Below, in pieces: positions 1-9,349 of a stretch of 49,465 bases of DNA. The translations under genes and the position numbers were made by a program. This DNA is from an uncultured Acinetobacter sp. (lineage in GTDB: Bacteria; Cyanobacteriota; Vampirovibrionia; Gastranaerophilales; Gastranaerophilaceae): assembly GCA_947306495.1 (NCBI GenBank), contig CAMZGT010000009.1, positions 1-49,465 on the forward strand, read 5' to 3'. The stretch's first letter is position 1; each line of letters opens with the position of its first letter. The notes under the pieces were generated by a model. The model was not told the origin of the DNA. It saw only the letters and a list, made by a program, of their open reading frames with translations, and ran no database searches.

Positions 1-24
1 CGTAATAAAAAGTAATAAACAGAA

Positions 25-52
25 ATGCACCAAAATATGTATTTTGATGCAT
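25..52 (-). terminator. Probable terminator of the Ycf45-like ATPase gene
   Basis: An inverted repeat (arms 25-37 and 40-52, one mismatch, very short loop) lies just past the stop codon of the minus-strand ATPase gene. On that strand it is followed by a T-rich but interrupted tail (positions 24 to 1). The hairpin is AT-rich, so termination strength is uncertain. Confidence 0.45.
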
Positions 53-56
53 AAAA

Positions 57-1652
57 CTATTTTGAAATTACAATTCTTCTTTCGGGTTCATCACCGACAG
101 CAATACTTTTAAGATTATATTGCTCTATAAGTTCATGCTGCATTTTTCTTATATGATGATTTTGCGGCAATAGCTCTATTTGAGGAGCACCTTCAAGAAC
201 CTGCTTTATTGCAGCCTTAGCTTCATCCAACGCCTTTTCTGTTTCATCTGTATACCCTTGCAGTGGTTCGACATCTCCAGGTTGTATATCAAGCGCATCT
301 TTTAGCACTTTTTGTATTTGAGCCATAGAGTTTGTTTTTACATAATATACCCTGACTCGATATTCTTGAGCTGTATTTATAATTTTTGCACCACCTTTTG
401 CAAAGTTTTTATGAGCTATAACAATATCTGCGTCTTCCACATTACGTATAATTTCTACATTTAAATCCAAACGCTCAATTAATTTTTCCACAATTGTTCT
501 TGAAACAGCATACAAGTATACTTTTTTCAGCGGTTTTACTTTTTCTACATACTCTTGACGAGAGAACGAAAAATTCATACTGTTGTCTTTTGGAGTCTGC
601 AACTCTTGCTTTTTCAATTCTTGAGTTAATTCTTGCTTTAACTCTTTTACGGTTTCAGTTTTCGGAATAGCATAACTCTGATCAACTTTTCTGATTTCAG
701 GTCGTATCGGCCATCCTCTTAATATGTAATCAACGGCTTCTGAAGTGTTTTTATAAACAGCAAGAGTATTTCGATCCATAATCTCTATCACGATATCAAA
801 GGTTGGCTGTTTTTCTCTTTCCAAAACTGTCTTTTGCGAAGCTCTACGCTTTGCTTCATCATCACCTAAAGTAACAGATTGTATACCACCTACCAAATCC
901 GACAATGTAGGATTTTTAATCAAACTTTCTAAACAATTCCCATGCGCAGTTGCAATAAGCATAACACCACGTTCAGCAATTGTTCTTGCAGCCTGAGCCT
1001 CAGCTTCAGTACCGATTTCGTCTACTACTATAACTTCCGGTGTATGATTTTCTACAGCCTCAATCATTATATCTTTTTGAAATTCAGGCTGAGCAACCTG
1101 CATTCTTCTTGCAGTTCCTACAGCCGGATGAGGGATGTCACCGTCACCGGCAATTTCATTAGACGTATCAACTATAACAACTCTCTTACCAAGTTCATCT
1201 GCTACTAATCGAGAGATTTCTCGTAGCTTTGTCGTTTTTCCAACTCCAGGCGGTCCTAAAAATAATATACTTTTACCTTGTGTGCAAAAATCTTTTATAC
1301 AAGAGATTGTACCTGTTACAACACGACCTATACGGCAAGTAAGCCCGATAATTTTCCCTTGCCTGTTTCTGATAGCACTGATTCTGTGAAGTGTGCCCGG
1401 AATACCGGATCTGTTATCATGAGTAAAATCCTGAATCTTGGACGTGACAAAATCGATATCTTCTTCCTGAGTCAAATCACAGCCAAGCTTTTCTATTCGT
1501 CCGCCGGAATGTCTTACTTCCGGGATACGTCCTACATCTAAAACAATCTCTATGACATCCGATAAATCATCTTCTGTTAAATTTGATTTAACTTTTGGGG
1601 GCATAATGGCCAACAGCCGTTCGAGGTCATTTTGAAATTCTATATTACTCAT
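57..1652 (-). CDS. Ycf45-like AAA ATPase with C-terminal R3H domain
   Basis: This is a 531-residue P-loop ATPase of the Ycf45/SpoIIIAA-like type found in cyanobacteria and plastids. Walker A GPPGVGKT is at residues 133-140 and Walker B VIVVDEI at 207-213, followed by a sensor-like region IATAHG. The C-terminal ~60 residues form an R3H single-stranded nucleic acid-binding domain, with the signature Arg and His in RKMQH at 502-506. A lysine- and glutamate-rich linker separates the two halves. I chose the ATG at 1652, which has AGGA just upstream; an in-frame TTG at 1706 would add 18 residues. The family's cellular role is not established; a nucleic acid-remodelling role is inferred from the domains. 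Confidence 0.85.
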   Translation of the reverse strand: MSNIEFQNDLERLLAIMPPKVKSNLTEDDLSDVIEIVLDVGRIPEVRHSGGRIEKLGCDLTQEEDIDFVTSKIQDFTHDNRSGIPGTLHRISAIRNRQGKIIGLTCRIGRVVTGTISCIKDFCTQGKSILFLGPPGVGKTTKLREISRLVADELGKRVVIVDTSNEIAGDGDIPHPAVGTARRMQVAQPEFQKDIMIEAVENHTPEVIVVDEIGTEAEAQAARTIAERGVMLIATAHGNCLESLIKNPTLSDLVGGIQSVTLGDDEAKRRASQKTVLEREKQPTFDIVIEIMDRNTLAVYKNTSEAVDYILRGWPIRPEIRKVDQSYAIPKTETVKELKQELTQELKKQELQTPKDNSMNFSFSRQEYVEKVKPLKKVYLYAVSRTIVEKLIERLDLNVEIIRNVEDADIVIAHKNFAKGGAKIINTAQEYRVRVYYVKTNSMAQIQKVLKDALDIQPGDVEPLQGYTDETEKALDEAKAAIKQVLEGAPQIELLPQNHHIRKMQHELIEQYNLKSIAVGDEPERRIVISK

Positions 1653-1724
1653 AATTCCTATATTTAAACGCCTTTCTGCATATGCACTGGGCTCAAGACA
1701 ATTCAATTTTGATCTCTTACCTAC

Positions 1725-1733
1725 ATTATACCA
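1725..1733 (-). promoter_or_regulatory. Extended -10 promoter of the Ycf45-like gene
   Basis: The minus strand reads TGGTATAAT, a full extended -10 element, about 70 bases upstream of the chosen ATG. No good -35 is visible, as expected for an extended -10 promoter. Confidence 0.5.
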
Positions 1734-1844
1734 TATTTTTGCATGGTTTTTGGCCTTTTGTCACTATTATTAAGAAATATTAACGCAGCATTAAGTGTTC
1801 TAAATACCCTTGCTGATTGGACTTAACGAGTTTGTCGAAATAAA

Positions 1845-1866
1845 AAGCGGAACATATTGTCCGCTT
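1845..1866 (-). terminator. Rho-independent terminator of the EF-hand gene
   Basis: A perfect 7-bp stem (AAGCGGA/TCCGCTT) with an 8-base loop lies 43 bases past the stop of the minus-strand EF-hand gene. On that strand it runs into CTTTTTATTT, a clear T-tract. There is no T-tract in the plus direction. Confidence 0.75.
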
Positions 1867-1908
1867 AATACCTTATTGATTAATCTATTTTCTCTTTTCT
1901 TTTATAGG

Positions 1909-2208
1909 TTAAACGCCTGCTTCTGATTTATCCTTTACTTTTGTTTGCTCTTCTTTTTCTTTCTCAGCGTCTTTTGCATCAGCTTTTTGCTCTTTTTCTT
2001 CAACATATAGAGTTGCAAACTGTGCATACAAATCTTTATCATTAAGAATTTCATCTAAATTCAAATCACCGTTATCATCCACATCTGCTTCAGAAAATTT
2101 GTCTTGTTTAATATCATATCCTTTTGCATTTTTCTCTGTGAGCTTATCTCCACCGATTGACTTGATTATAAAATTTTTTAGAACGGTTGCGTTTATGTTG
2201 TTTGACAT
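1909..2208 (-). CDS. Small acidic/lysine-rich protein with one EF-hand
   Basis: A 99-residue protein with one textbook EF-hand calcium loop at residues 42-53 (DVDDNGDLNLDE): D1, D3, N5, D7, N9 and E12 are all present. The C-terminal third is a highly charged KE-rich stretch, probably an extended helix or disordered tail. There is no signal peptide, so it is predicted cytoplasmic. The start has a strong AGGAG site 8 bases upstream, and a terminator follows, so it looks like a single-gene unit. Calcium binding is inferred from the loop. The partner and role are unknown. Confidence 0.7.
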   Translation of the reverse strand: MSNNINATVLKNFIIKSIGGDKLTEKNAKGYDIKQDKFSEADVDDNGDLNLDEILNDKDLYAQFATLYVEEKEQKADAKDAEKEKEEQTKVKDKSEAGV

Positions 2209-2367
2209 ATTTTGTCTCCTTATTTATTTCATCTTACATATATTAAAAGTATATAAAATTTATTCGATTTCAGTTTTTAAAATTTTTGTTACAAAAGTTT
2301 ACATTTAGGCAATTTTAGACAAGAAAAAAACTTTATATATATGTGTAGTGAATTTAAAGGTTAAATT

Positions 2368-2613
2368 ATGATTATTAATTTCTGTTATAGTTCTATGATG
2401 GGTCCTCAAATGATGGGTGATGGCGTAAATCAAATGAGCAATACTAATAATGGATTTTTTCAAGCAATAAAACAACAGTACGGTTGCGAAGATTGCTTCA
2501 GAAAAAGCCCTTATCCTATGGAATGTCCAATTCCTTACCAACCTGTTCCCATAAAAGTAGTCAGACCTAATACCATTAAAAACTATCTATCCAGAATCTT
2601 TTTAGGAGGCTAA
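2368..2613 (+). CDS. Small hypothetical Cys/Pro-containing protein
   Basis: An 81-residue reading frame that I do not recognise. It starts with a Met/Gly/Asn-rich segment, then has a cysteine cluster (CEDC, and a further Cys after PYPME), a Pro-rich stretch and a basic C-terminus. An AAAGG ribosome site lies 7 bases before the ATG. The three cysteines could bind a metal, but there is no complete zinc-finger spacing. It sits between the divergent EF-hand gene and yajQ. Coding status rests on the start signal and non-random composition only. Confidence 0.5.
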   Translation: MIINFCYSSMMGPQMMGDGVNQMSNTNNGFFQAIKQQYGCEDCFRKSPYPMECPIPYQPVPIKVVRPNTIKNYLSRIFLGG

Positions 2614-2686
2614 AATAAATTTTATTTGGTCTATTTTTCTATTGTTCATGTTAATATAGAACATGTAGCAAATTGAGGAGTAGATT

Positions 2687-3187
2687 ATGGCTAAAGATTG
2701 CAGTTTTGATGTAGTTTCCGAGTTTGACAGACAAGAACTTGTTAACGCGATTGACCAAGTTAAGAGAGATTTAACATCTCGTTTTGATTTAAAGAATTCT
2801 AATTCGTCTGTTGATTTAGAAAGCGATAAGTCAATTACTATTACTACAAATGATGAAATGAAATTAAGAAACATATATGAAATTCTTCAATCTAAACTTG
2901 TAAAGAGAGGATTAAGCATTAAAATTCTTGATGCACAACCATTGGAAAATGCTCTTGGAGGGAATGTAAGACAGGTTTACAATCTCAAAAAAGGATTAAC
3001 TCAGGAACTTGCAAAAAAAATAGTGGCAGACGTTAAGGATACAAAGCTTAAAGTTCAAGCCTCTATACAAGGAGAACAAGTAAGAATTTCCGGTAAAAGC
3101 AGAGATGATTTACAAGAAGTAATACAAGTTTTAAGAAAAAATGAGGATAAATATGATATTCCTCTACAATTTACAAACTACCGTTAA
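2687..3187 (+). CDS. yajQ: YajQ-family nucleotide-binding protein
   Basis: A 166-residue YajQ/UPF0234 protein of full family length. The N-terminal SFDVVSEFDRQE and the following basic-hydrophobic FDLKNS segment are the family signature, followed by the second ferredoxin-like half. Some family members bind cyclic di-GMP and act with transcription regulators; this is known from homologues and not shown here. The start is preceded by GAGGAG. It ends 11 bases before mgtE on the same strand and is probably co-transcribed with it. Confidence 0.92.
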   Translation: MAKDCSFDVVSEFDRQELVNAIDQVKRDLTSRFDLKNSNSSVDLESDKSITITTNDEMKLRNIYEILQSKLVKRGLSIKILDAQPLENALGGNVRQVYNLKKGLTQELAKKIVADVKDTKLKVQASIQGEQVRISGKSRDDLQEVIQVLRKNEDKYDIPLQFTNYR

Positions 3188-3198
3188 CAGGAATAACT

Positions 3199-4566
3199 AT
3201 GCTCAACATTGAAAATATCATAGACAGAATTAGAGAACTAATAGAAAATGGTGATAATACTCAGCTTAGAGCAGAGCTTGAAAGTTATCACTCAGCTGAC
3301 CTTGCGGATATTTTTCAAGAATTGAAGCCTGAAGAGCGTTTAGTTTGTATTACGAATATTAACGAGGAATTGGCTTCAGACGTAATTGAGTATTTAACTC
3401 CGCAGCTGCAAGTAGAGATTCTTGGTGATATTGATGAAAACCTTGCTTCACGCTTGGTATCAAAACTCCCTCATGATGATGCGGCGGACGTATTAGGAAA
3501 CATGGAAGAGGATGAAACTGAGGCCTTCTTAGAAAATTTGCCACAAAAGTTTTCATCTGAAGTTCAAGAGCTTTTGACATATAACGAAGATACCGCAGGC
3601 GGTATCATGAACCCGTTGGTCTTAACTGTTTACGATAACATGACTGTTAAAGAGGCGCTGGAGACCATACGTATAAAAGCTGAAAAAGAAAACATGGAGC
3701 TTTATTATGCATACGTTGTTGATAAGAATGACCATCTTGTAGGCGTTTTATCGCTAAGAACACTTATTACTACTCCTGTACATCTGAATATAGAAGATAT
3801 AATGATAAAAGATATCGTAAAAGTTCACGTTGATGATTACCAAGACCACATTGCAGACGTTTTTATGAAATATCAGTTTAATGCACTGCCTGTAGTCGAC
3901 TTGTATGACAGATTGAAAGGTATAGTAACTTGGGATGACGCTCAAGATATCGTCGAAGAAGAAACTACGGATGAAATCTTACAATCTTCAGGTATCGTTA
4001 CAGATTTAGGTGATGATGACGATGATATCTTAACAGGCAGCATAGGACACGCAATGAAAGCTCGTATACCTTGGCTATTTATAACTCTGATAGGAGAATT
4101 TATAGCAGTAACAATAACAAACAGATATGATAAAACATTTACTGCATTACCTGTAATAGCTGCATTTATGCCTCTTTTAGCAGGACTTGGCGGAAACATA
4201 GGTACACAAAGTATTACTCTTATGGTTCGCGGTATGTCAACCGGACAAATAACATTAAGCTCCGGATGGCACTATATTTTAAGAGAAACTCTAACAGGAC
4301 TTAGCATAGGTGCCATTTTTGGTTTTCTTGTAATGCTAGTCACATGGGGATGGAAAAATAATGTTGAGTTGGGAATTATAGTAGGAGCTGCTATGTCACT
4401 TAACATGACAATTGCAACGATGATAGGAACCTGCACTCCATTAGTATTAAAGAAAATGAAGATAGATCCTGCAGTTGCTTCAGGTCCGGTCATTGCAACT
4501 ACAATTGATGTTATAGGATTGGCAATTTATCTGACAATGGTAACTTGGTACCTTATCAGCTTTTAA
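3199..4566 (+). CDS. mgtE: Magnesium transporter MgtE
   Basis: A 455-residue inner-membrane Mg2+ channel/transporter. An acidic N-terminal MgtE_N domain (about 1-125) is followed by two CBS domains (about 130-250) and five membrane helices (about 290-455). The pore region shows GLGGNIGTQS, matching the family GNxGxQS motif. Acidic runs such as DDDDD near 272-276 fit the known Mg2+-sensing interface. It follows yajQ closely. Its 3' end nearly abuts the convergent helicase gene (4-base gap), leaving no room for a separate terminator. Confidence 0.95.
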   Translation: MLNIENIIDRIRELIENGDNTQLRAELESYHSADLADIFQELKPEERLVCITNINEELASDVIEYLTPQLQVEILGDIDENLASRLVSKLPHDDAADVLGNMEEDETEAFLENLPQKFSSEVQELLTYNEDTAGGIMNPLVLTVYDNMTVKEALETIRIKAEKENMELYYAYVVDKNDHLVGVLSLRTLITTPVHLNIEDIMIKDIVKVHVDDYQDHIADVFMKYQFNALPVVDLYDRLKGIVTWDDAQDIVEEETTDEILQSSGIVTDLGDDDDDILTGSIGHAMKARIPWLFITLIGEFIAVTITNRYDKTFTALPVIAAFMPLLAGLGGNIGTQSITLMVRGMSTGQITLSSGWHYILRETLTGLSIGAIFGFLVMLVTWGWKNNVELGIIVGAAMSLNMTIATMIGTCTPLVLKKMKIDPAVASGPVIATTIDVIGLAIYLTMVTWYLISF

Positions 4567-4570
4567 TATA

Positions 4571-7078
4571 CTAAAACTTCTTTAAATGCGCATAACTCGC
4601 ATCCATTGCCTTTTTACCCAATTTTCCAAAATCTATTGTATACATTGTACTATCACCGATTTGAATAACGTCTGTTATGTGCCCGATTCCGAGTTTTTCG
4701 TGAAAGACTCTCTCACCAACATTAAAATAATATTGCGTAGCTGTCTCTTTAAGTTCCTTAACTCTTTCCTGTTCCTTTGCCAATCGAGTATCTTCTCGTT
4801 TTTTTTCTTCCAATTTACGTTTCATTACATTATTTTCAAAGAATTTTTTTATTTTTTCTTCTTCGCGTTCTTTATTAATCGGGTTCTTTTTTATAATAAT
4901 TCTGGATGGCGTGCGTTTTACAACATTATTCACATTTTTGTTAACAACAGGTGCTGTAAAATTAGATCCAAATCCTGACGAAGGTTTTATATAACCGTCT
5001 TTATCCGACTCCACAAAAGATTTCTCAACCTTCTTCGTTCCATTTGACCTATATGTACCCTTTGAAACGCTGTCAACAGCACTTCTAAAAGTACTTCTGT
5101 CAGAATACTCAGAATATTCTGATGATTTTTCTTCTATAAGATTCGAAGGTATTTCATCTAAAAAACGACTTGGGGAGTAATATTTATATTCACCCCACAT
5201 TTGGCGTCTTTTTGCTGTTGTAAGGTATAATTTTGTCTTTGCTCTTGTTACCCCAACGTACATTAATCTGCGTTCTTCTTCAAGTTCTGAAAGTGTATTA
5301 GAGCATCTTGCCGAAGGGAAAATACCTTCATCACACCCTGCTAAAAAAATTATAGGAAATTCCAGTCCCTTTGAAGAGTGCAAGGTCATCAATGTAACAT
5401 TGTTAGCTATTTCATCCATTCCGTCTATATCTGAAACCAAAGATACTTGAGTTAAGAATTCACCTAAAATATTATCTTGTTCTTCCGGTTCAAACTCATT
5501 TGCTACATTGACAAGTTCCTGCAAGTTTTCAATTCGTGTTTCATCCTCCTCGAATCCGGATGTTTGAAGTTCTCTAAGGTATCCGCTTTTTTCCAAGATA
5601 AGCCCTAAAAATTCAGGCAGTGAGTACTTTGATTCAGCTTCCTTGAATTTCATTATCAATGAAGCAAAATCCTTAAGTTTTGCTGCTGTTCCTGACTTAA
5701 TAGTTGAAATCTCATTAACATTTAAAATTGCATCGAATAAACTTATGTCATTTTCATCTGCGTACTCCTGCAAATGTTTTAATGTAGTTTCTCCAATAGC
5801 ACGTTTTGGAACATTTATTATGCGCCTCAATGATTGAGAATCATCTTGGTTATACACAAGTTTCAAATATGCAATGGCGTCTTTAATTTCTTTTCTGTCA
5901 TAAAATTTTAAACCGCCATATATTCTGTATGGTATTCCAGCAGCAATTAAAGCTTCTTCTAAAGCTCGAGATTGATTATTTGTTCTGTATAAAATTGCGA
6001 ACTGATTATAATTTTCAGAAGTATCCTTTATACACTTTACTATATAATTCGCTTCATCAGCTTCGTCTTGAGCTTCGTATAAAGAAATCTTTTCACCGTC
6101 ACCTTTTTGAGAATAAAGAACTTTATCAACACGTTCTTCATTATTAACAATAATAGCATTAGCAGCATTAAGTATATTAGCGGTTGAACGGTAATTTTGT
6201 TCCAATTTTACCAGCTTTGCATTAGGAAAATCTTTCTGGAAATTAAGAATTATCCTAAAATCTGCACCACGCCAAGAATATATGGATTGATCAACATCAC
6301 CAACAACGCATAAAGAGCGTGTTTTCGGCGGTTGTTCTTTGCTTAAATTGGTATACAGTGCACGCACCAATTGATATTGAGCTTGGTTCGTATCTTGATA
6401 CTCATCTACAAGAATATGCTGAAATTTATTATAATATTTTTCTCTTACCTCTGGATTTTGTTCAAGTAATTTTACGCAAATTAAGAGCATATCATCAAAA
6501 TCAATTGCATTATTGTTATTTAGAGTATTTTCGTAAAATTCGAAGACTTTTGCTATATTCTGCGATTTAAAATCTCTTGCAAAAGTTGCAAAAGTATAAG
6601 CATCCTGCATTTTATTCTTAGCGTTTGATATAATTGCTTTTATTAATTTAGGCTGGTATATTTTGTCATCAAGATTAACCTTTTTGATTCCTTGTTTAAT
6701 AATGGCAAGCGAATCGGTTTCATCATATATCGTGAAATTTTTATCAAGTTTCTTTCCTGACTGAAAAGAATACTTCTCAATATCTTGCCTTAAAATTCTT
6801 CCGCAAATACTGTGAAAAGTCCCAACCCACATATATTTAACAACGTTTTCTCCGACAATTTTACTGAGTCTTTCTCTCATTTCTTTTGCAGCTTTATTTG
6901 TAAATGTAACTGCAAGAATTTTTCCTGCAACTGCACCATGTTGAATCATATATGCGATACGAGATGTTAAAACCTTTGTTTTACCGCTTCCTGCACCTGC
7001 CAAAATCAGCAACGCACCTTCTGTTGTCTGTACAGCTTGCGTTTGCTCTCTATTAAGGTTTTCTAAAATATTTTCCAT
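4571..7078 (-). CDS. pcrA: ATP-dependent DNA helicase PcrA/UvrD
   Basis: An 835-residue superfamily 1A 3'-5' helicase for repair and replication-fork processing. It has Walker A AGAGSGKT at 27-34, then VDEYQDTN, GDVDQSIYSWRGAD, QNYRS, TLHSSKGLEF and YVGVTRAK in canonical order. The C-terminus has a charged linker and the Tudor-like domain typical of PcrA (GERVFHEKLGIGHI), which in homologues contacts RNA polymerase. Length is slightly above B. subtilis PcrA because of the linker. It is divergent from the DprA-like gene. Confidence 0.95.
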   Translation of the reverse strand: MENILENLNREQTQAVQTTEGALLILAGAGSGKTKVLTSRIAYMIQHGAVAGKILAVTFTNKAAKEMRERLSKIVGENVVKYMWVGTFHSICGRILRQDIEKYSFQSGKKLDKNFTIYDETDSLAIIKQGIKKVNLDDKIYQPKLIKAIISNAKNKMQDAYTFATFARDFKSQNIAKVFEFYENTLNNNNAIDFDDMLLICVKLLEQNPEVREKYYNKFQHILVDEYQDTNQAQYQLVRALYTNLSKEQPPKTRSLCVVGDVDQSIYSWRGADFRIILNFQKDFPNAKLVKLEQNYRSTANILNAANAIIVNNEERVDKVLYSQKGDGEKISLYEAQDEADEANYIVKCIKDTSENYNQFAILYRTNNQSRALEEALIAAGIPYRIYGGLKFYDRKEIKDAIAYLKLVYNQDDSQSLRRIINVPKRAIGETTLKHLQEYADENDISLFDAILNVNEISTIKSGTAAKLKDFASLIMKFKEAESKYSLPEFLGLILEKSGYLRELQTSGFEEDETRIENLQELVNVANEFEPEEQDNILGEFLTQVSLVSDIDGMDEIANNVTLMTLHSSKGLEFPIIFLAGCDEGIFPSARCSNTLSELEEERRLMYVGVTRAKTKLYLTTAKRRQMWGEYKYYSPSRFLDEIPSNLIEEKSSEYSEYSDRSTFRSAVDSVSKGTYRSNGTKKVEKSFVESDKDGYIKPSSGFGSNFTAPVVNKNVNNVVKRTPSRIIIKKNPINKEREEEKIKKFFENNVMKRKLEEKKREDTRLAKEQERVKELKETATQYYFNVGERVFHEKLGIGHITDVIQIGDSTMYTIDFGKLGKKAMDASYAHLKKF

Positions 7079-7171
7079 TCCCTATTCCCAAAATCTGAAT
7101 TTTATGATATTATACATTAGCATACAAAAAACACGTAAGAATAACAATACGACAAGTTAGAAGGTGAACAC

Positions 7172-7750
7172 ATGAGCATGATTATTGATTCTATTGACGA
7201 AAATGAACAACAGCAGCCATCAATTATGGTTCCTATGGAGGATTTAGATAAAGCAGATTCTTCACCTGACACGGTTGATGAATTAGCGATGGAACTTGCT
7301 ACTATTAAACAACCCGCAAAAAGAATAGCAATAATCGGTTCAAGAAATTTAGCAATTACTCACCAACAGATGATTGAGACTCTTACTACTGCGCTTGTTC
7401 AACAAGGAAATACAATTATAACTTCCGGTGGTTCCTCTGGAACAAATGCAGCTGCAATAAGAGGAGCTATGAAATCAAATCCTGATAAATTAAAAGTAAT
7501 ATTACCTCAAACTATAGGACAACAGCCGTCAGATGTACAAGACCAATTGATAGGAGTTCCTAATATTGTTGAACATTCAGATAGGGCTATGATGACGCTT
7601 GCAGATGCTTCAAGAGTTTGTAACAGAGAAATTATTGATGACTGTAATCAAGTAATATGCTTTTTATCACATACAAGTAAAACTCTCCATACAGCTGTTG
7701 ATTATGCTGAAGAGAATCACAAAGTTATCACAGTATTTTATTTGGATTAA
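7172..7750 (+). CDS. DprA-like SLOG/Rossmann protein
   Basis: A 192-residue protein with a disordered acidic N-terminus (1-50), then a SLOG/DprA-type Rossmann domain: KRIAIIGSRN at 50-59, TSGGSSGTNAAAIRGA near 84-99, and CNREIIDDCNQVICF near 150-164. It is shorter than DprA and lacks the SAM and winged-helix domains. It is therefore better called a stand-alone SLOG protein than DprA itself. AGAAGG precedes the ATG. It lies 5 bases before the next gene, so the pair is probably an operon. The ligand is unknown; SLOG domains bind nucleotides or DNA. Confidence 0.75.
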   Translation: MSMIIDSIDENEQQQPSIMVPMEDLDKADSSPDTVDELAMELATIKQPAKRIAIIGSRNLAITHQQMIETLTTALVQQGNTIITSGGSSGTNAAAIRGAMKSNPDKLKVILPQTIGQQPSDVQDQLIGVPNIVEHSDRAMMTLADASRVCNREIIDDCNQVICFLSHTSKTLHTAVDYAEENHKVITVFYLD

Positions 7751-7755
7751 ACGCT

Positions 7756-8931
7756 ATGGATTTATTTAAGGCTATCACAGGCAAAGATACAGCCTTGTAT
7801 GAGCAGGCTGCAAAATTATTGGTAAATACGCCTAATATAGATTTATTCAGAAAACTTGTTAAACAAGACGATTTTTTGTTCGATTTTGTTAAAAATAATG
7901 TTGCAAAAAGAATACAAAAAGCTTGCAATCACGACAATTATAAAAACTTATTTTCATTTTTTAGCTATTATTCTCCATCATACGATACTGTAATTGCAGA
8001 AGTATTATACCAATACGGAGGAATTGAGCTTTTACCGAAAATTAAAGATTATTACATAAACGGAAATAATAATGAAAAAGCTTATGCTGCAAAGTTCTTA
8101 TCGTTTGTTCCTAATGAACACCTTCAAGATGTTTTGACAGAAATAAGAGAATACGCCAAATCCGATTATGAACCACTGTCTGTGAATTCTATCGAAATAC
8201 TTGCAAAATTAAAAGACTGCGTATCAAAAAATGAAGCTATCCAAAATTTAAATTCTCAAGATGCTTTCATTCAATATGATGCAGTAAGATTTCTTGTAAC
8301 TTATGGTGCTAAAGATTGTTTACAATTGATTATAAAGATAATGAAACAATCTACGCTATCCGAAAATATTGCATCTGAAATCCTATGTCTGACAACAATA
8401 CCTGAACTTATCAATGAAAATTTTGATGACGGTATTTTGGTTTTGTGTAATATTGTTAATGCGATTCCTGAAATTATTTCTCCGTCAGCAGCGTTAGATT
8501 ACAATTTTTTTGAATTATTTGATGAATTATATTGCAATCAATTAAACAGCTCATCTGCGCTACTACTAAGAATGGCAAAAGATAAATTTGAAGCATTATG
8601 CGAAAACGAAGAATATTTATACGATTGCGATAAGAACACTAAAGAGGAAGTTTTTGCAATAAAGAATCTTCTTGAAGGTGTAAATATAAACAAACTAAAC
8701 AACCTTTTGTATGAAGAACTTTATGAGGAGAGTGATTTTGTATTCTTTGCGGTAGATTATGCTGATAACATAGAAGAACTTGAAACTCTTTTAGATAGTA
8801 AAAACCAAACTCTTGTATTAAAAGTTCTTACCCGATTAAAGGAAAAGAGTGCTTTAACTATAGAACAAAAAAAATTAGCATTAAACAGCATTACGAACTA
8901 TGACATTAAGCAAATTATTGAAGTGCTTTAA
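7756..8931 (+). CDS. Hypothetical all-helical HEAT-repeat-like protein
   Basis: A 391-residue protein that I do not recognise by family. The sequence is a succession of amphipathic helix pairs (for example LLPKIKDYYINGNNNEKAYAAKF-type units and EILAKLKDC), consistent with HEAT/ARM-type solenoid repeats. This was judged by eye. There is no signal peptide or membrane helix. It starts 5 bases after the DprA-like stop with no clear ribosome site, suggesting translational coupling. It ends 2 bases before a convergent gene. A scaffold role for the SLOG protein is inference. Confidence 0.65.
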   Translation: MDLFKAITGKDTALYEQAAKLLVNTPNIDLFRKLVKQDDFLFDFVKNNVAKRIQKACNHDNYKNLFSFFSYYSPSYDTVIAEVLYQYGGIELLPKIKDYYINGNNNEKAYAAKFLSFVPNEHLQDVLTEIREYAKSDYEPLSVNSIEILAKLKDCVSKNEAIQNLNSQDAFIQYDAVRFLVTYGAKDCLQLIIKIMKQSTLSENIASEILCLTTIPELINENFDDGILVLCNIVNAIPEIISPSAALDYNFFELFDELYCNQLNSSSALLLRMAKDKFEALCENEEYLYDCDKNTKEEVFAIKNLLEGVNINKLNNLLYEELYEESDFVFFAVDYADNIEELETLLDSKNQTLVLKVLTRLKEKSALTIEQKKLALNSITNYDIKQIIEVL

Positions 8932-8933
8932 CG

Positions 8934-9221
8934 CTACACTACCACATATCCTGCATTGTCTAAGGTCATGTTTTTACATAACGATTCAACAATATCAGAT
9001 GAAACAAGCCAAGTAATCATCCCCTCACAATATTTAATATAGTGAGTTGTTGAACACATTGTCAGTACATATGAAGAATCAATCGGATTCATGCCTGAAA
9101 TATCAATACTTATATCAGGCGAGTCTGAAGCTTGAATATAAGTATTAATCTGGTTGACTATATCAGCCGGAGTACTAATCATAGGTTTATAAATATCTGA
9201 TTGGGGTAATAGTTGTAACAT
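8934..9221 (-). CDS. Small STAS-like protein
   Basis: A 95-residue protein. The central ISIDISGMNPIDSSYVLTM resembles the core of STAS/anti-sigma-antagonist domains (strand, D-x-S-G, then I/V-D-S-S at the phosphoserine loop, then a helix), and the total length fits a STAS domain. The match is weak and by eye. AAGGA precedes the start. There is no adjacent anti-sigma kinase or sulfate-transporter gene, so its partner would be elsewhere. Confidence 0.5.
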   Translation of the reverse strand: MLQLLPQSDIYKPMISTPADIVNQINTYIQASDSPDISIDISGMNPIDSSYVLTMCSTTHYIKYCEGMITWLVSSDIVESLCKNMTLDNAGYVVV

Positions 9222-9287
9222 GTATATTTCCTTAACAATATTACTAACGGCATTTTTTCTTTTTTCTTTTACATAAATCCGTTTAAA

Positions 9288-9303
9288 TCATCCGATTGGA
9301 TGA
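9288..9303 (-). terminator. Weak hairpin downstream of the unknown gene at 9350
   Basis: TCATCC-GATT-GGATGA forms a 6-bp stem. On the minus strand it is followed by only a short T run. Included as the only candidate terminator in the 128-base gap. Confidence 0.25.
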
Positions 9304-9349
9304 AAAATATAATTCTACATTTATATCAGAATTAAAATCCTAAATAATT

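Noticed and set aside
4586-4978. 130-codon plus-strand reading frame rich in Phe and Ile
   Set aside because: It is antisense to the Lys/Glu-rich linker of pcrA, which produces Phe-rich shadow translations.
7172-7750. Full competence gene dprA
   Set aside because: Only the Rossmann/SLOG core is present and there is an extra acidic N-terminus; no other competence genes are nearby.
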